From an uncultured Clostridia bacterium (GTDB lineage: Bacteria > Bacillota > Clostridia > TANB77 > CAG-508): a stretch of DNA of 52,404 nucleotides. Position 1 is the stretch's first letter. Each line of letters begins with the position of its first letter. The notes under the pieces are model-generated. The model made no database searches. It saw nothing but the letters and a program-made list of their open reading frames with translations, and was not told where the DNA came from. The position numbers and the translations under genes were made by a program. This document shows, one piece after another, positions 42,174 to 50,987 of this stretch. The stretch lies in contig CAKPRA010000010.1 in the NCBI GenBank assembly GCA_934180065.1, positions 1 through 52,404 on the forward strand. The letters run 5' to 3'.

Positions 42174-43847
42174 TTATTCAATAATATTCAATGGTAAATC
42201 TAAATCTTTCACAATATTGTCAATTGGATTATCTTCAATTTTATTATTTGTACTATCTATTAATCTTATTTGCATTGGTTTTCCATATTCCATAGATACA
42301 AGTTTAGTAATTTCAGAAATGTTTTCTGATCTTGCAATAACTGATTTTCCAAATGGTGTTAAGCCTTCTGGAAAGCTGATTCCAACTGTCATATCATTTA
42401 ACTCATATGCATTCGAATTAGCAAGATTTGAATACAACATTACTTTTCCATCTTCTTTTATATTTTTTACAATCTTTTCCCAATTATTAACACTAATATC
42501 ACTTGTTTTGGTTGTTAGAAGATTTTTTAAGTTCTGATTTTCCGAACTTCTATTTACCAAATTTGTTTTTTTTTCAGATGAGTTATCCACATTTTTTGCA
42601 GAACTGTTGATAATTCCTGGATTAGTTATCAATCTTTGAACAGCATTAACTGTTTTTTGTAATTTATTTTCCAAGTTAGATATTCTTTTATCAACTCCAC
42701 TTAAATCAACATTATTTTCTGTCATAATTGGCATTTTTTCTATAGTGTTGCCTTCATTTTCACTTTTTAAATTTTTATTACATAATTTCATTATACCAAC
42801 TTGAAAAATAATTGTTTTTTGAGTTGTTATCTTCAGTTCATTTGCTAGCTCTGACAGATAGAAAATAATATCCAATAATCGCTCTTTACTCGCTTTTTCT
42901 GATAATTTCTTTATTTCCTCAAGCTCTGAATCATTGTATATATCTAATTTGTTAGTTGTTTTATATACTAAAATATCTTTAACATATTTAATAATTTCCC
43001 ATGTTAAATTTAGAATGTCTTTTCCATCAGCAAGAACCTCATCTACAGATTTAATTGATTCTTCAACATTATAATCCAATACATTATTTAATATTTTATT
43101 TAGCGATTCAATTTTTGGAAGGCCAACAAGACTTTTCACAAGATCATTGGTTATTTTTTCAGATCCTTCTTGTAAGCATCTTTCCAATATACTTATACCA
43201 TCTCTCATAGCCCCTTCAGCTAATACTGAAATTGTATTTACTGCATCTGGTTCAATATTTATATTATCGTCTTTACAAATATACTCTAATCTCAACTTTA
43301 TATATTCTGGTGATAATTTTTTAAAATCAAATCTTTGACACCTAGATAAAATTGTGGCAGGTAATTTTTGTGGCTCTGTTGTAGCTAAAATAAATTTTAC
43401 ATGCTCTGGAGGCTCTTCCAAAGTTTTTAGCAATGCATTAAAAGCACCTATTGACAACATATGAACCTCATCAATTATATATACTCTATATTTTGCAACA
43501 GTTGGTAAAAAATTTACTTCATCTCTAATAGATCTTATATCATCTACACTATTATTTGATGCAGCATCCATCTCGACAATATCTGTTAAAGATCCATTTA
43601 AAGCAGCTTTACAAATTTCACATTCATTACATGGATTTCCATTTTGTGGATTTAAACAATTGATTGCTCTTGCAAGTATCTTCGCAGAAGAAGTTTTTCC
43701 CGTTCCTCTACCTCCATTAAACAAATATGCATGTCCTACTCTTCCAGATATTATTTGATTTCTTAAAGTTTTTGTAATATGCTCTTGCCCCACAACTTCA
43801 TCAAAAGTCGCAGGTCTATATTTTCGATATAATGCTGTATATGACAT
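42174..43847 (-). CDS. dnaX: DNA polymerase III subunit gamma/tau
   Basis: This 557-residue protein is the clamp-loader ATPase. It shows MSYTALYRKYRPATFDEVVG, Walker A NGGRGTGKTSSAKILARAI, the zinc-binding CLNPQNGNPCNECEIC, Walker B VYIIDEVHMLS and sensor 1 LATTEPQKLPATILSRCQRF. Domain III extends to about residue 380, followed by a polar linker and the C-terminal tau region. Nine consecutive A residues (42566-42574, codons 425-428) lie in the linker. Losing or gaining one A leads to a stop within seven codons of the tract, giving a product of about 430 residues, close to E. coli gamma. The start has GAGGTG. Confidence 0.97.
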   Translation of the reverse strand: MSYTALYRKYRPATFDEVVGQEHITKTLRNQIISGRVGHAYLFNGGRGTGKTSSAKILARAINCLNPQNGNPCNECEICKAALNGSLTDIVEMDAASNNSVDDIRSIRDEVNFLPTVAKYRVYIIDEVHMLSIGAFNALLKTLEEPPEHVKFILATTEPQKLPATILSRCQRFDFKKLSPEYIKLRLEYICKDDNINIEPDAVNTISVLAEGAMRDGISILERCLQEGSEKITNDLVKSLVGLPKIESLNKILNNVLDYNVEESIKSVDEVLADGKDILNLTWEIIKYVKDILVYKTTNKLDIYNDSELEEIKKLSEKASKERLLDIIFYLSELANELKITTQKTIIFQVGIMKLCNKNLKSENEGNTIEKMPIMTENNVDLSGVDKRISNLENKLQKTVNAVQRLITNPGIINSSAKNVDNSSEKKTNLVNRSSENQNLKNLLTTKTSDISVNNWEKIVKNIKEDGKVMLYSNLANSNAYELNDMTVGISFPEGLTPFGKSVIARSENISEITKLVSMEYGKPMQIRLIDSTNNKIEDNPIDNIVKDLDLPLNIIE

Positions 43848-43886
43848 TTACAATCACCTCTTTAAACTTTTTTACTTAAAAAAATA

Positions 43887-44036
43887 GTATGAGATTTTAT
43901 TGATTTAACCTCTCTATGGAAAGCAATATTCACATAAAAGTATCTACTTATTGCTGCTACCTTCCGGTCCTGACAAGGTTCATAGGCTTTTATTGAGATT
44001 GCCCTCCATACAAAGGTTAAGTGCTATTCTCATACC
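43887..44036 (-). ncRNA. ffs: signal recognition particle RNA
   Basis: The minus strand carries GTCAGGACCGGAAGGTAGCAGC, matched here by its two conserved parts GTCAGGACCGGAAGG and TAGCAGC, the Ffh-binding tip of bacterial SRP RNA. The ends GTATGAGA and TCTCATAC pair as the closing helix, giving about 150 nt. It has a promoter with start at 44036 and a T run after 43887. It is transcribed in the same direction as dnaX. Confidence 0.93.
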
Positions 44037-44042
44037 ATTTGA

Positions 44043-44071
44043 ATTATATAATGTTTTTTGATATTAATCAA
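44043..44071 (-). promoter_or_regulatory. SRP RNA promoter
   Basis: On the minus strand TTGATT (44066-44071), 17 bases and TATAAT (44043-44048), putting the start at the first base of the RNA helix. Confidence 0.7.
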
Positions 44072-44138
44072 GTATTTATACAATAAAATATAAAAACTTT
44101 TCGTTATTATTAACTGTAAAACGTTAATTTGATTTTAT

Positions 44139-44891
44139 TTATATTCTCTTAAATACAACATTTGAAAAATCACTGATTTCTATTTGAGAAGTTCCATTTT
44201 CAACAAGTCCCTCACAATTAATATCTAAATTTACTCTACCAGAATAAGATTTACCATCGTCAAGCTCTATTATCAAATCAAATGCTATTTTCGATTTCAT
44301 ATCTTCATCTGTAATCCCAAGTTTAGATAACATTTTACCATCATAAGTAACTTCTGTGTCCTCGCCTGAAGAATATTTTTCTAGATCTTTATTTGCAAAA
44401 CTTAATCCAATAACACCACCATTTTGATTTATTTGTAAATTCTTATAATTACTTTCTTCCGCACCTCTATATGTTAAACTTCCAGAAATTGTATAATCAC
44501 TTGTATATGTATATCTATCTCCATCTAAGCTATTTGGCATATATGGTCTTAAAATACCTTTTTGTGGAGGTTGAACAACCTCTATGTTAGAAATAGTTAC
44601 GCTTTTCAATTTTTCTTTATGACCTTCGCTCTCATCTATTTTCAAATAAATATCATTATTTTGGATTATATTAAAATTCCAAATCGATTCTGAATTTAAA
44701 TCTGTTGGTGCATCTACAGATTCATCTTTTCTAGCAGTACTTATAATTATTATTTTTGATATATTAAACGGCATATTTTTTTCACCATTTTTATTATATT
44801 CATTTACTCTAATAAATACCGTGATACCTACGCATATAACTACTATAACTGCAATTATAAACTTTATTCTTTGAACTTTTTTATCAACCAC
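44139..44891 (-). CDS. hypothetical membrane-anchored protein
   Basis: The 250-residue product has one membrane helix near the N-terminus (RIKFIIAVIVVICVGITVFI) and an extracellular, beta-rich remainder (SGSLTYRGAEESNYKNLQIN; FDLIIELDDGKSYSGRVNLD). It ends SNVVFKRI. I do not recognise the family; the strand pattern would allow an immunoglobulin-like or sandwich domain. The longest frame begins with TTG at 44906, but GGAG overlaps that codon. A GTG at 44891 with GGAG 8 bases upstream is the likely start. It lies between tadA and the SRP RNA, all on the minus strand. Confidence 0.65.
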   Translation of the reverse strand: MVDKKVQRIKFIIAVIVVICVGITVFIRVNEYNKNGEKNMPFNISKIIIISTARKDESVDAPTDLNSESIWNFNIIQNNDIYLKIDESEGHKEKLKSVTISNIEVVQPPQKGILRPYMPNSLDGDRYTYTSDYTISGSLTYRGAEESNYKNLQINQNGGVIGLSFANKDLEKYSSGEDTEVTYDGKMLSKLGITDEDMKSKIAFDLIIELDDGKSYSGRVNLDINCEGLVENGTSQIEISDFSNVVFKRI

Positions 44892-44949
44892 TTTTAACTT
44901 CTCCAAATTAAAAATTTAGGTTTTGTTTTGGTTAACCTATAACCATAAA

Positions 44950-45426
44950 TTATTCTTCATTTATTTTTATTTTTTTCTTATTTTTTCTAAGCTCTTTAAA
45001 AAAATCTTTTAATATTTTTTCACACTCATCTGCCAAAATTCCTGTTTCTATTTCGACATAATGGTTAAATTTGTAATCATTTAATAAATTTAAAACCGAT
45101 CCACAAGCACCTGTTTTATAGTCCATTGTACCTATGTAGACTTTTTTAATTCTTGATTGAATTAATGCTCCTGCACACATACTGCAAGGCTCTAACGTTA
45201 CATACATCTCGCAATCTTGCAATCTCCAACTATCCAATTTTTTACTGGCTTTTTGAATTGCTAAAATTTCAGCATGTTTTGTTGTGTCATTTTTCTGTTC
45301 CTTTAAATTATGAGCTTTTGCTACTACTTTGCCGTCTTTTACTATAACAGCTCCAACAGGTATTTCTTCTTTATCATATGCTTTTTTAGCTTCTTTTAGA
45401 GCTATTTTCATAAATTTTTCTTGCAT
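44950..45426 (-). CDS. tadA: tRNA-specific adenosine deaminase TadA
   Basis: This 158-residue zinc enzyme converts A34 to inosine in tRNA-Arg. It shows IPVGAVIVKDGKVVAKAHNL, the catalytic TKHAEILAI (His and Glu), and the zinc ligands PCSMCAGAL. The conserved strand SRIKKVYIGTMDYKTGACGS and a basic helical C-terminus follow. The start at 45426 has AGGAG 7 bases away, and it makes a better N-terminus than the frame from 45465. A tRNA-Arg gene is just upstream, though with a CCU anticodon that is not its substrate. Confidence 0.95.
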   Translation of the reverse strand: MQEKFMKIALKEAKKAYDKEEIPVGAVIVKDGKVVAKAHNLKEQKNDTTKHAEILAIQKASKKLDSWRLQDCEMYVTLEPCSMCAGALIQSRIKKVYIGTMDYKTGACGSVLNLLNDYKFNHYVEIETGILADECEKILKDFFKELRKNKKKIKINEE

Positions 45427-45455
45427 ATTTTTCTCCTGATTTTTTAATTTACAAT

Positions 45456-45532
45456 TGGTGTGCAAGACAGGAATCGAACCTGCGACCTGCGGTTTAGGAA
45501 ACCGACGCTCTATCCTACTGAGCTACTCACAC
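45456..45532 (-). tRNA. tRNA-Arg (anticodon CCU)
   Basis: The minus strand folds as a tRNA with acceptor GTGTGAG/CTTGCAC, D arm GCTC/GAGC, anticodon loop TTCCTAA (CCU at the centre, U33 and A37 present), T loop GGTTCGATTCC and an encoded CCA end. Pair 27-43 is mismatched. It reads AGG codons. Confidence 0.95.
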
Positions 45533-45547
45533 ATATTTATATATGCT

Positions 45548-45576
45548 ATTATATAATATTTGTTATTTTCTTGCAA
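45548..45576 (-). promoter_or_regulatory. promoter of tRNA-Arg
   Basis: On the minus strand TTGCAA (45571-45576), 17 bases and TATAAT (45548-45553), 16 bases before the tRNA. Confidence 0.65.
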
Positions 45577-45722
45577 TGGTAACAAAGCAATTTTCAGGTC
45601 AAAAATATAAAATTTATTTTTACATCATTCATCCCAAAATAAAATTAATATATTCAGATATTTTTAATACTAAAAATTAAATATAAAAAATTCTTTACAA
45701 AATTTTCAAAATAATATGCAAT

Positions 45723-45751
45723 TTGACATAATTACCCAAAAAGTATATAAT
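45723..45751 (+). promoter_or_regulatory. promoter of the DUF5684-like gene
   Basis: TTGACA (45723-45728), 17 bases and TATAAT (45746-45751): a perfect consensus, 24 bases before the ATG. Confidence 0.8.
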
Positions 45752-45774
45752 AAAAAAAGAGAGGATGTGATAAT

Positions 45775-46281
45775 ATGCTTAATAGTAACGAGATATATAC
45801 TATAACTAGTTTAATAACAGGTGGCTTTGATTTTCTATATATAGTAATTATAATAATATCATATATAGGAATGTGGAAATGCTTTGAAAAGGCAGGAGAA
45901 AAGGGTTGGAAAGCGATTATTCCTTTTTATAATAGTGCAATATTATATAAAATAAGTGGTATTAATCCTAATTGGGTATTTGTCAATATAGCATCATGGT
46001 TAATGTCTATTATAATAAAAATGATACTTCCAAATTTTGGAACAGCAAATATCACAATGTTTTATACTACTTTATTAGCATATCTTATATTCTTAGCTGC
46101 AAATATTTTTGAATTAGTATTAACAATATTAGTAGCTATAAATTTCTGCCGTAGTTTTAATAAAGGCGGAGGATATATAGCAGGTATGTTACTTGTATCT
46201 CCGATATTCTATATGATAATTGGGTTTGGAAATGCAGAGTATGTTGGTCCCAAAGGAATTAGAAAGGAAGAAACAGTTTAA
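45775..46281 (+). CDS. DUF5684-type small integral membrane protein
   Basis: The 168-residue protein has four likely membrane helices. After the first it carries CFEKAGEKGWKAIIPFYNSA, which is the hallmark of the DUF5684 family. It ends YVGPKGIRKEETV in the cytoplasm. Proteins of this family are widespread in Firmicutes and often found near signal peptidases; their function is not known. The start follows an AGAGGATG site and a perfect consensus promoter, so expression should be high. It stands alone on the plus strand. Confidence 0.8.
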   Translation: MLNSNEIYTITSLITGGFDFLYIVIIIISYIGMWKCFEKAGEKGWKAIIPFYNSAILYKISGINPNWVFVNIASWLMSIIIKMILPNFGTANITMFYTTLLAYLIFLAANIFELVLTILVAINFCRSFNKGGGYIAGMLLVSPIFYMIIGFGNAEYVGPKGIRKEETV

Positions 46282-46360
46282 ATTGAGATATTATTTATTA
46301 GATTTCTTCTATATGCTTTATTTAATCCATTTCAATAATTATTATAGCATTTTTTATAAA

Positions 46361-46421
46361 AATAAAGGTCATAAACAAATTCAACTTTTTATAATTGAAA
46401 TTTAGTTTATGACCCTTTATT
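46361..46421. terminator. bidirectional terminator
   Basis: AATAAAGGTCATAAAC (46361-46376) pairs with GTTTATGACCCTTTATT (46405-46421), and AAATTCAA with TTGAAATTT inside. It can serve the plus-strand gene ending at 46281 and the minus-strand gene ending at 46456. Confidence 0.75.
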
Positions 46422-46455
46422 ATATATTTTAAATTTTATTAATATTAATAATTTA

Positions 46456-46965
46456 TTATCTATTCATATATTTACTCATTTGATCTTGAATTTGTTTTTT
46501 AGTTTTGGCATCTATATTAGAATTACTATTTAAAGAATTTAGTGCTTTATTTGAATAATCTTTTATCTTTTCTTCATTAAGATTATTTGATTTAATATCA
46601 TTTGCTAAATCCTTTGTATTATCTATAAATTCTTTTTGTTCATTTGTTAATTTATTTTCTTCTTCTTTTATATTTTCTTTAGCTTTATTTACCTCTTCAT
46701 TTATTTTATTACTATATTCATTTACTATTTCATTTTTCTGCTCTTCTAATTTATTTTTCTCATCATCAATATTATTTACAACAACTTCTTTCATATTGTT
46801 ATAGTTTTTCATGTAATCTTCAGTATATTCAACAATCTTATTAGCAGCAGAATTTACCTTTTTTCTCCAAATAATTACACCTGCAACACAACATGCAACT
46901 AAAACTACAACAAAAATAATAATTGCAATAATTAATCCCTTATTCTTATTTTTTCCATTCTCCAT
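46456..46965 (-). CDS. hypothetical protein with one membrane helix and a coiled coil
   Basis: The 169-residue product has a basic start and a membrane helix (GLIIAIIIFVVVLVACCVAG). A long charged helical segment follows (KNKLEEQKNEIVNEYSNKIN; KENIKEEENKLTNEQKEFID), rich in Glu, Lys and Asn, with a final QIQDQMSKYMNR. I do not recognise a family; many short membrane-anchored coiled-coil proteins look like this. AGGAGG lies 7 bases before the ATG. It lies in a 220-base gap from ispH (46966-47187), which holds nothing else that I can identify. Confidence 0.65.
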   Translation of the reverse strand: MENGKNKNKGLIIAIIIFVVVLVACCVAGVIIWRKKVNSAANKIVEYTEDYMKNYNNMKEVVVNNIDDEKNKLEEQKNEIVNEYSNKINEEVNKAKENIKEEENKLTNEQKEFIDNTKDLANDIKSNNLNEEKIKDYSNKALNSLNSNSNIDAKTKKQIQDQMSKYMNR

Positions 46966-47187
46966 CTTTTTTCCTCCTTAAATTTTTATTATAATTATAT
47001 TATAGTTTAAGCACTTTTTTATTTCAAGCAACTATCAGTGGAAATTTGTCACTTTAAATTAACATTTATGTATTTATAATAAAATTTAATTTTATCCTTT
47101 GTTAATTCTATACACTATTAAATTTGTAACATTTCAAGCAAATATTATTATAGCTTTAATTATCTTGTATATTATAATTTATAATAT

Positions 47188-48039
47188 TTAATTAGTAATC
47201 TTTTCAATTACTTCATTTATGCTTTCCATAGGTGTAGAAGCACCTGCCATGATTCCAATTTTATCAAAATTTTCTATTTGCTCTTTTTCTATCTCATCCT
47301 TAGTTTCAATAATAAATGTATTTACGCAGTTTTTTTTCGCAATATCATATAATTTTTTTGTGTTAGAGCTATTTTTTCCCCCAATTATAATCATACAATC
47401 AACTTCTTTAGAAATTTTTTCTGTTTCTTCTTGCCTTATTTTTGTTGCACTACATATTGTATTTTTTATATCAATTTTAATATCTTCTCCCACATTTTCC
47501 TTAATTATCTCAATAAACTTATTAAATTTTTCTATACTGAAAGTTGTTTGTACAATAATTAATAACTTTTTTATGTTTGATTTTTCAAGCAAATTTATTC
47601 CTTCCATTATTTGCTTTTCTTCCTCAATTATATATGAATTTTCACCACAGAAACTGATTGTTCCTAATGTTTCTGGATGCTTTCTTCCACCTATTAAAAA
47701 TATGTAATATCCATTATCTGAATATTCCTGTGCAATATCATGTATTTTTGAAACTTTGGGGCATGTAAAGTCAAGTAATTCAATATTCATTTGTTTTGCT
47801 TTATTATAAACTTCTTTTGCAATTCCATGTGCTCTTATAATAACCTTATTATCAGCAAATTCAAGCTCTTCTATTACTTTTAATCCTAGATTTTCTAACT
47901 TTTTTATTACTTGTCCATTATGTACTAATTCTCCAAGACAATATAAATTTTTATATTCTTTTAACTTTTCTTCTGCATTTGAAACAGCATTTTTTACACC
48001 ATAGCAAAAACCAGCCGTTTTTCCAAGTATAATTTCCAT
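47188..48039 (-). CDS. ispH: 4-hydroxy-3-methylbut-2-enyl diphosphate reductase
   Basis: This 283-residue iron-sulfur enzyme performs the last step of the MEP isoprenoid pathway. The three conserved Cys are in AGFCYGVKNAV (Cys12), DFTCPKVSKIHD (about residue 95) and NTICSATKIRQEE (about 195). The substrate-binding GELVHNGQVI, RAHGI and GRKHPETLG and the late ASTPMESINEVI motif are all present. AGGAAAT precedes the ATG. The gene follows ispG by 21 bases in the same transcript, so the final two steps of the pathway are made together. Confidence 0.97.
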   Translation of the reverse strand: MEIILGKTAGFCYGVKNAVSNAEEKLKEYKNLYCLGELVHNGQVIKKLENLGLKVIEELEFADNKVIIRAHGIAKEVYNKAKQMNIELLDFTCPKVSKIHDIAQEYSDNGYYIFLIGGRKHPETLGTISFCGENSYIIEEEKQIMEGINLLEKSNIKKLLIIVQTTFSIEKFNKFIEIIKENVGEDIKIDIKNTICSATKIRQEETEKISKEVDCMIIIGGKNSSNTKKLYDIAKKNCVNTFIIETKDEIEKEQIENFDKIGIMAGASTPMESINEVIEKITN

Positions 48040-48060
48040 TTAATTATTTCCTTCCATAAT

Positions 48061-49125
48061 TTATTTTACTTCTACCATTTTCATAATTTCATCTTTTAAT
48101 ACTTGAACAATATCGTCTTGTTTAACTTTTTTTATTATTTCACCTTTTTTAAACAATAAACCTTCATTAATTCCGCCTGCAATTCCAATATCTGCATTTT
48201 TTGCTTCTCCTGGTCCATTTACAGCACATCCCATGACAGCAACTGTAATGTCAGATTCAATTGTCTGTAAAAAGTTTTCTACTTCCTTTGCAATAGGTAT
48301 TAAATCTATTTGAGTTCTTCCGCAAGTAGGACAAGCAACTAATTTTGGAGATTTTTTATATAATCCACAATCTTTTAAGATTTCTTTAGCAACTTTTATT
48401 TCTTCAACAGGATTATCTGATAATGAAACTCTCAAAGTATCTCCTATTCCTTGTCTTAATAATACGCCTAACCCAATACTAGATTTTACCGTACCACTAA
48501 ATGCTGTTCCAGCTTCAGTTATTCCTAAATGTAGTGGATAATCAAATGTTTTACTTGCTTCTTCATATGCGGCAATACATAAATCTAAATCTGAAGCTTT
48601 AAGTGAAATACAAATATCGTAAAAATCTAATTTTTCAAGAATATCTACATGTCTTTTTGCACTTTCTACCATTGCCTTAGCTGTTGGTCTTCCATTTTCA
48701 TCTAACAAATCTTTTTCTAAAGACCCTCCATTTACACCAATTCTAATTGGTATTTTATGCTCTTTACATGCATCTACAACTTTTTTTATTCTTTCTTCAT
48801 CACCAATATTTCCTGGATTAATTCTTATTTTATCTACTCCACTTTCAATTGCTTGCAAAGCAATTCTATAATCAAAGTGTATATCAGCCACAATTGGTAT
48901 ATGAATTTGTTGTTTAATTTGTTTAATTGATTTTGCATCTTTGATATCCAAACATGCTACTCTAATAATTTGACATCCTGCATTTTCTAAATCTAAAATT
49001 TGTTTTACAGTATTATTTACATCTTTTGTTTTTGTATTTGTCATTGATTGTATTATTACTTCATCTTTTCCACCAATTTGAACATTTCCAACCTTTATTT
49101 TTCTTGTGTCTATTCTTTTAAACAT
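48061..49125 (-). CDS. ispG: 4-hydroxy-3-methylbut-2-en-1-yl diphosphate synthase
   Basis: The 354-residue enzyme makes HMBPP from the cyclic diphosphate in the MEP pathway. It has the N-terminal TIM barrel (VQIGGKDEVIIQSMTNTKTK; PIVADIHFDYRIAL; KIRINPGNIG; RIGVNGGSLEKDLL) and a C-terminal iron-sulfur domain with VACPTCGRTQ and MGCAVNGPGEAKNADIGIAG. It is the short, bacterial form without the plant-type insert. An AAAGGGG site lies 9 bases before the ATG. It is followed by ispH. The terminator of the upstream tRNA stands at 49316-49340. Confidence 0.97.
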   Translation of the reverse strand: MFKRIDTRKIKVGNVQIGGKDEVIIQSMTNTKTKDVNNTVKQILDLENAGCQIIRVACLDIKDAKSIKQIKQQIHIPIVADIHFDYRIALQAIESGVDKIRINPGNIGDEERIKKVVDACKEHKIPIRIGVNGGSLEKDLLDENGRPTAKAMVESAKRHVDILEKLDFYDICISLKASDLDLCIAAYEEASKTFDYPLHLGITEAGTAFSGTVKSSIGLGVLLRQGIGDTLRVSLSDNPVEEIKVAKEILKDCGLYKKSPKLVACPTCGRTQIDLIPIAKEVENFLQTIESDITVAVMGCAVNGPGEAKNADIGIAGGINEGLLFKKGEIIKKVKQDDIVQVLKDEIMKMVEVK

Positions 49126-49315
49126 ATTATAAACCCCTTTTTCTGCTTATTTATGATACAAAATCATTTATTCGGATTATATAATACATTTTTCTTAATT
49201 ACAATAAATTTATTTTAGATTTTAAAATCATATGAACAATGTTTTCTGTGTGGTGTGGTGCTATATACTAGTAATGCTTCACAGATTTTCTAATTTATAC
49301 TTATATAGCAAAAAA

Positions 49316-49340
49316 ATACTAGTTAATTTGTAACTAGCAT
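49316..49340 (-). terminator. terminator of the initiator tRNA
   Basis: ATACTAGTTA (49316-49325) pairs with TAACTAGCAT (49331-49340), followed on the minus strand by TTTTTTT. Confidence 0.75.
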
Positions 49341-49377
49341 CTTTTATTTTTTGATTTCTATAGAAATCTATATAATT

Positions 49378-49453
49378 TGGTTGCGGGGGGTAGACTCGAA
49401 CTACCGACCTTTGGGTTATGAGCCCAACGAGCTGCCAACTGCTCCACCCCGCG
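49378..49453 (-). tRNA. initiator tRNA-fMet (anticodon CAU)
   Basis: The minus strand begins CGCGGGGTGGAGCAG and ends CCCCGCAACCA. Base 1 (C) and base 72 (A) do not pair, and three G-C pairs (GGG/CCC) flank the CTCATAA anticodon loop. These are the two identity marks of bacterial initiator tRNA. CCA is encoded. Confidence 0.97.
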
Positions 49454-49469
49454 ATGTATGACAATGATT

Positions 49470-49498
49470 ATTATACTATTTATTATACTCATTGTCAA
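49470..49498 (-). promoter_or_regulatory. initiator tRNA promoter
   Basis: On the minus strand TTGACA (49493-49498), 17 bases and TATAAT (49470-49475), a perfect consensus 17 bases before the tRNA. Confidence 0.85.
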
Positions 49499-49534
49499 TA
49501 AAAATATTACTATTTTTCCAAATTTTTAATATTT

Positions 49535-50113
49535 TTAACTATTTTTTCTATTATATAATAAGATTCTAACCAAATAAATAATTATTATAATGCCTATTAA
49601 TAATACAAGAATTATCCAGTGTGTTTTTAAATATAGAACGGCCTTACCTACTTTCGGAATCTTATTAACTATTTTTCCTTTTATTTGTTGAGATTTTACC
49701 AGATTTCTATCCGTAGTATTATTATTATCTCCTTTAGTTTTAAATACTTTCTCTCCATCTTCTGTTGATATCTCTACAATTCTATGGGCTGTAACAAAAT
49801 TTGCATCTTTAAATGCTATTACATCTCCAATTTTATAATTATCTGATTCTTTAGTTATTATCATATCACCTGTTTTAATATCAGGCTCCATACTTCCTGA
49901 CATTATTATATAAAATCTATATCCAAATATATCAAATTTCTTAAAAACTGTTGCTCTTATAATGAAAAATAATAAAAACACTATTATTAATATCAATATA
50001 ATTTTTCCTATTATATCTATTATTTTTAATATTATATTTTTTTCTTTATTATTTTTTTTAAGGCTAGTATTCATATCTTTTTTTGCATTCTCACTCTGTT
50101 CAGATTTATTCAC
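49535..50113 (-). CDS. sipW: SipW-type signal peptidase I
   Basis: This 192-residue membrane protease belongs to the archaeal/ER-like (S26B) signal peptidases that process TasA-type proteins. It has an N-terminal helix (about 32-52), the catalytic Ser74 in SGSMEPDIKTGD, His110 in TAHRIVEI in place of a lysine, the GDNNNTTD loop, and a C-terminal helix (about 165-188). It starts with GTG at 50113 with GGGAGA 11 bases before; an ATG 13 codons later has a poorer site. It is the last gene of a cluster with two SipW-cognate-type proteins, which are its likely substrates. Confidence 0.92.
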   Translation of the reverse strand: MNKSEQSENAKKDMNTSLKKNNKEKNIILKIIDIIGKIILILIIVFLLFFIIRATVFKKFDIFGYRFYIIMSGSMEPDIKTGDMIITKESDNYKIGDVIAFKDANFVTAHRIVEISTEDGEKVFKTKGDNNNTTDRNLVKSQQIKGKIVNKIPKVGKAVLYLKTHWIILVLLIGIIIIIYLVRILLYNRKNS

Positions 50114-50149
50114 CTTTTTTTCATCTCCCTTATCTTTAGTATTATGTTT

Positions 50150-50881
50150 TTAAATTTCTTCTGCATTAACTTTTATTTTTATTTTATATGTTGATTTATC
50201 ATTTTCTCCTATCTCTGTATCATTGTTATCATCTATCCATTTCCATTCAAGAGTATATATATCACTGCTTTTAGAATTTATATAAATATCCTCTTGTGAT
50301 AATTCCTCACAATTTACCCAGTCATTTTCATTTCCTACAACATAAACACCATTTCTTTTTAGTTTAAATTTTAAATTTATTTTAAAATTATTTTCTTCTG
50401 CAAAATTCATTGAATATTTTATATTTGATGAAAAATAATTTTCAACTGTAAAATTATATATCCCACTAATTCCAGGTGCTATTTTTGATTCATCATTAAA
50501 ATATTTATTCTTGAAAATGCTTAGTTCCTTAACTTCTTTCCAGTCTTTTTGGTTTTCCACAACTCTAAATCGATCATTATTATCCACTATATTTTCATTT
50601 GGTACAACATTATTACTTAAACTATTATTAACCGAATTATTATTTCCTTTGTTACTATTTCCATTGTTATTATCATTATTATTATTTGAATCTATATTAT
50701 TCAAGTTATTTTGAACATCATTAATCACATTATTATTGTTTGATATATCCGATTTTTTTATTCCATCATTTTCAATAATATAATGTATAAAAAACAATGA
50801 AAAATAAACTAGAATTATAGTTAATATTATTAAGTATAGTATTATTTTCTTCTCTGATGTATTTTTTCTTTCGTTTTCCAT
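50150..50881 (-). CDS. exported TasA/camelysin-like protein with Asn-rich linker
   Basis: The 243-residue product has one N-terminal membrane helix (LYLIILTIILVYFSLFFIHY) and an Asn/Ser-rich linker (about residues 40-95). The C-terminal beta-domain includes KIAPGISGIYNFTVEN, close to the KLAPGTNGSFSANLDV of the neighbour at 50988, and LEWKWIDDNNDTEIGENDKS. Both share the fold of SipW-processed surface proteins. The ATG at 50881 is chosen; AGGAG would be too near the one at 50890. It lies 36 bases before sipW. It may form or anchor a surface fibre. Its membrane segment lacks an evident AxA site. Confidence 0.7.
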   Translation of the reverse strand: MENERKNTSEKKIILYLIILTIILVYFSLFFIHYIIENDGIKKSDISNNNNVINDVQNNLNNIDSNNNNDNNNGNSNKGNNNSVNNSLSNNVVPNENIVDNNDRFRVVENQKDWKEVKELSIFKNKYFNDESKIAPGISGIYNFTVENYFSSNIKYSMNFAEENNFKINLKFKLKRNGVYVVGNENDWVNCEELSQEDIYINSKSSDIYTLEWKWIDDNNDTEIGENDKSTYKIKIKVNAEEI

Positions 50882-50925
50882 CCTCACCATCTCCTCTTAT
50901 ATTATTTTGTTATAATCCCAAAATT

Positions 50926-50981
50926 AGCCTTCATGAAAGAATATACTATATATATTCTTTCATGAGGGCTAATCCCTCATG
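50926..50981 (-). promoter_or_regulatory. two mutually exclusive hairpins after the TasA-like gene
   Basis: 50926-50945 pairs with 50951-50970 (20 bp, CTATA loop). CATGAGGG (50961-50968), part of that stem, can instead pair with CCCTCATG (50974-50981). The T run after the long stem is weak. The layout is that of an attenuator or an mRNA-stabilising end between two genes with unequal expression. Confidence 0.6.
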
Positions 50982-50987
50982 TTACCA

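Noticed and set aside
47219..47707. 162-residue plus-strand frame
   Set aside because: It is a shadow of ispH, which is certain from its three conserved cysteines.
50620..50700. Short tandem repeat suggesting phase variation
   Set aside because: It is an Asn-codon-rich linker of irregular composition, not a true repeat with fixed unit length.
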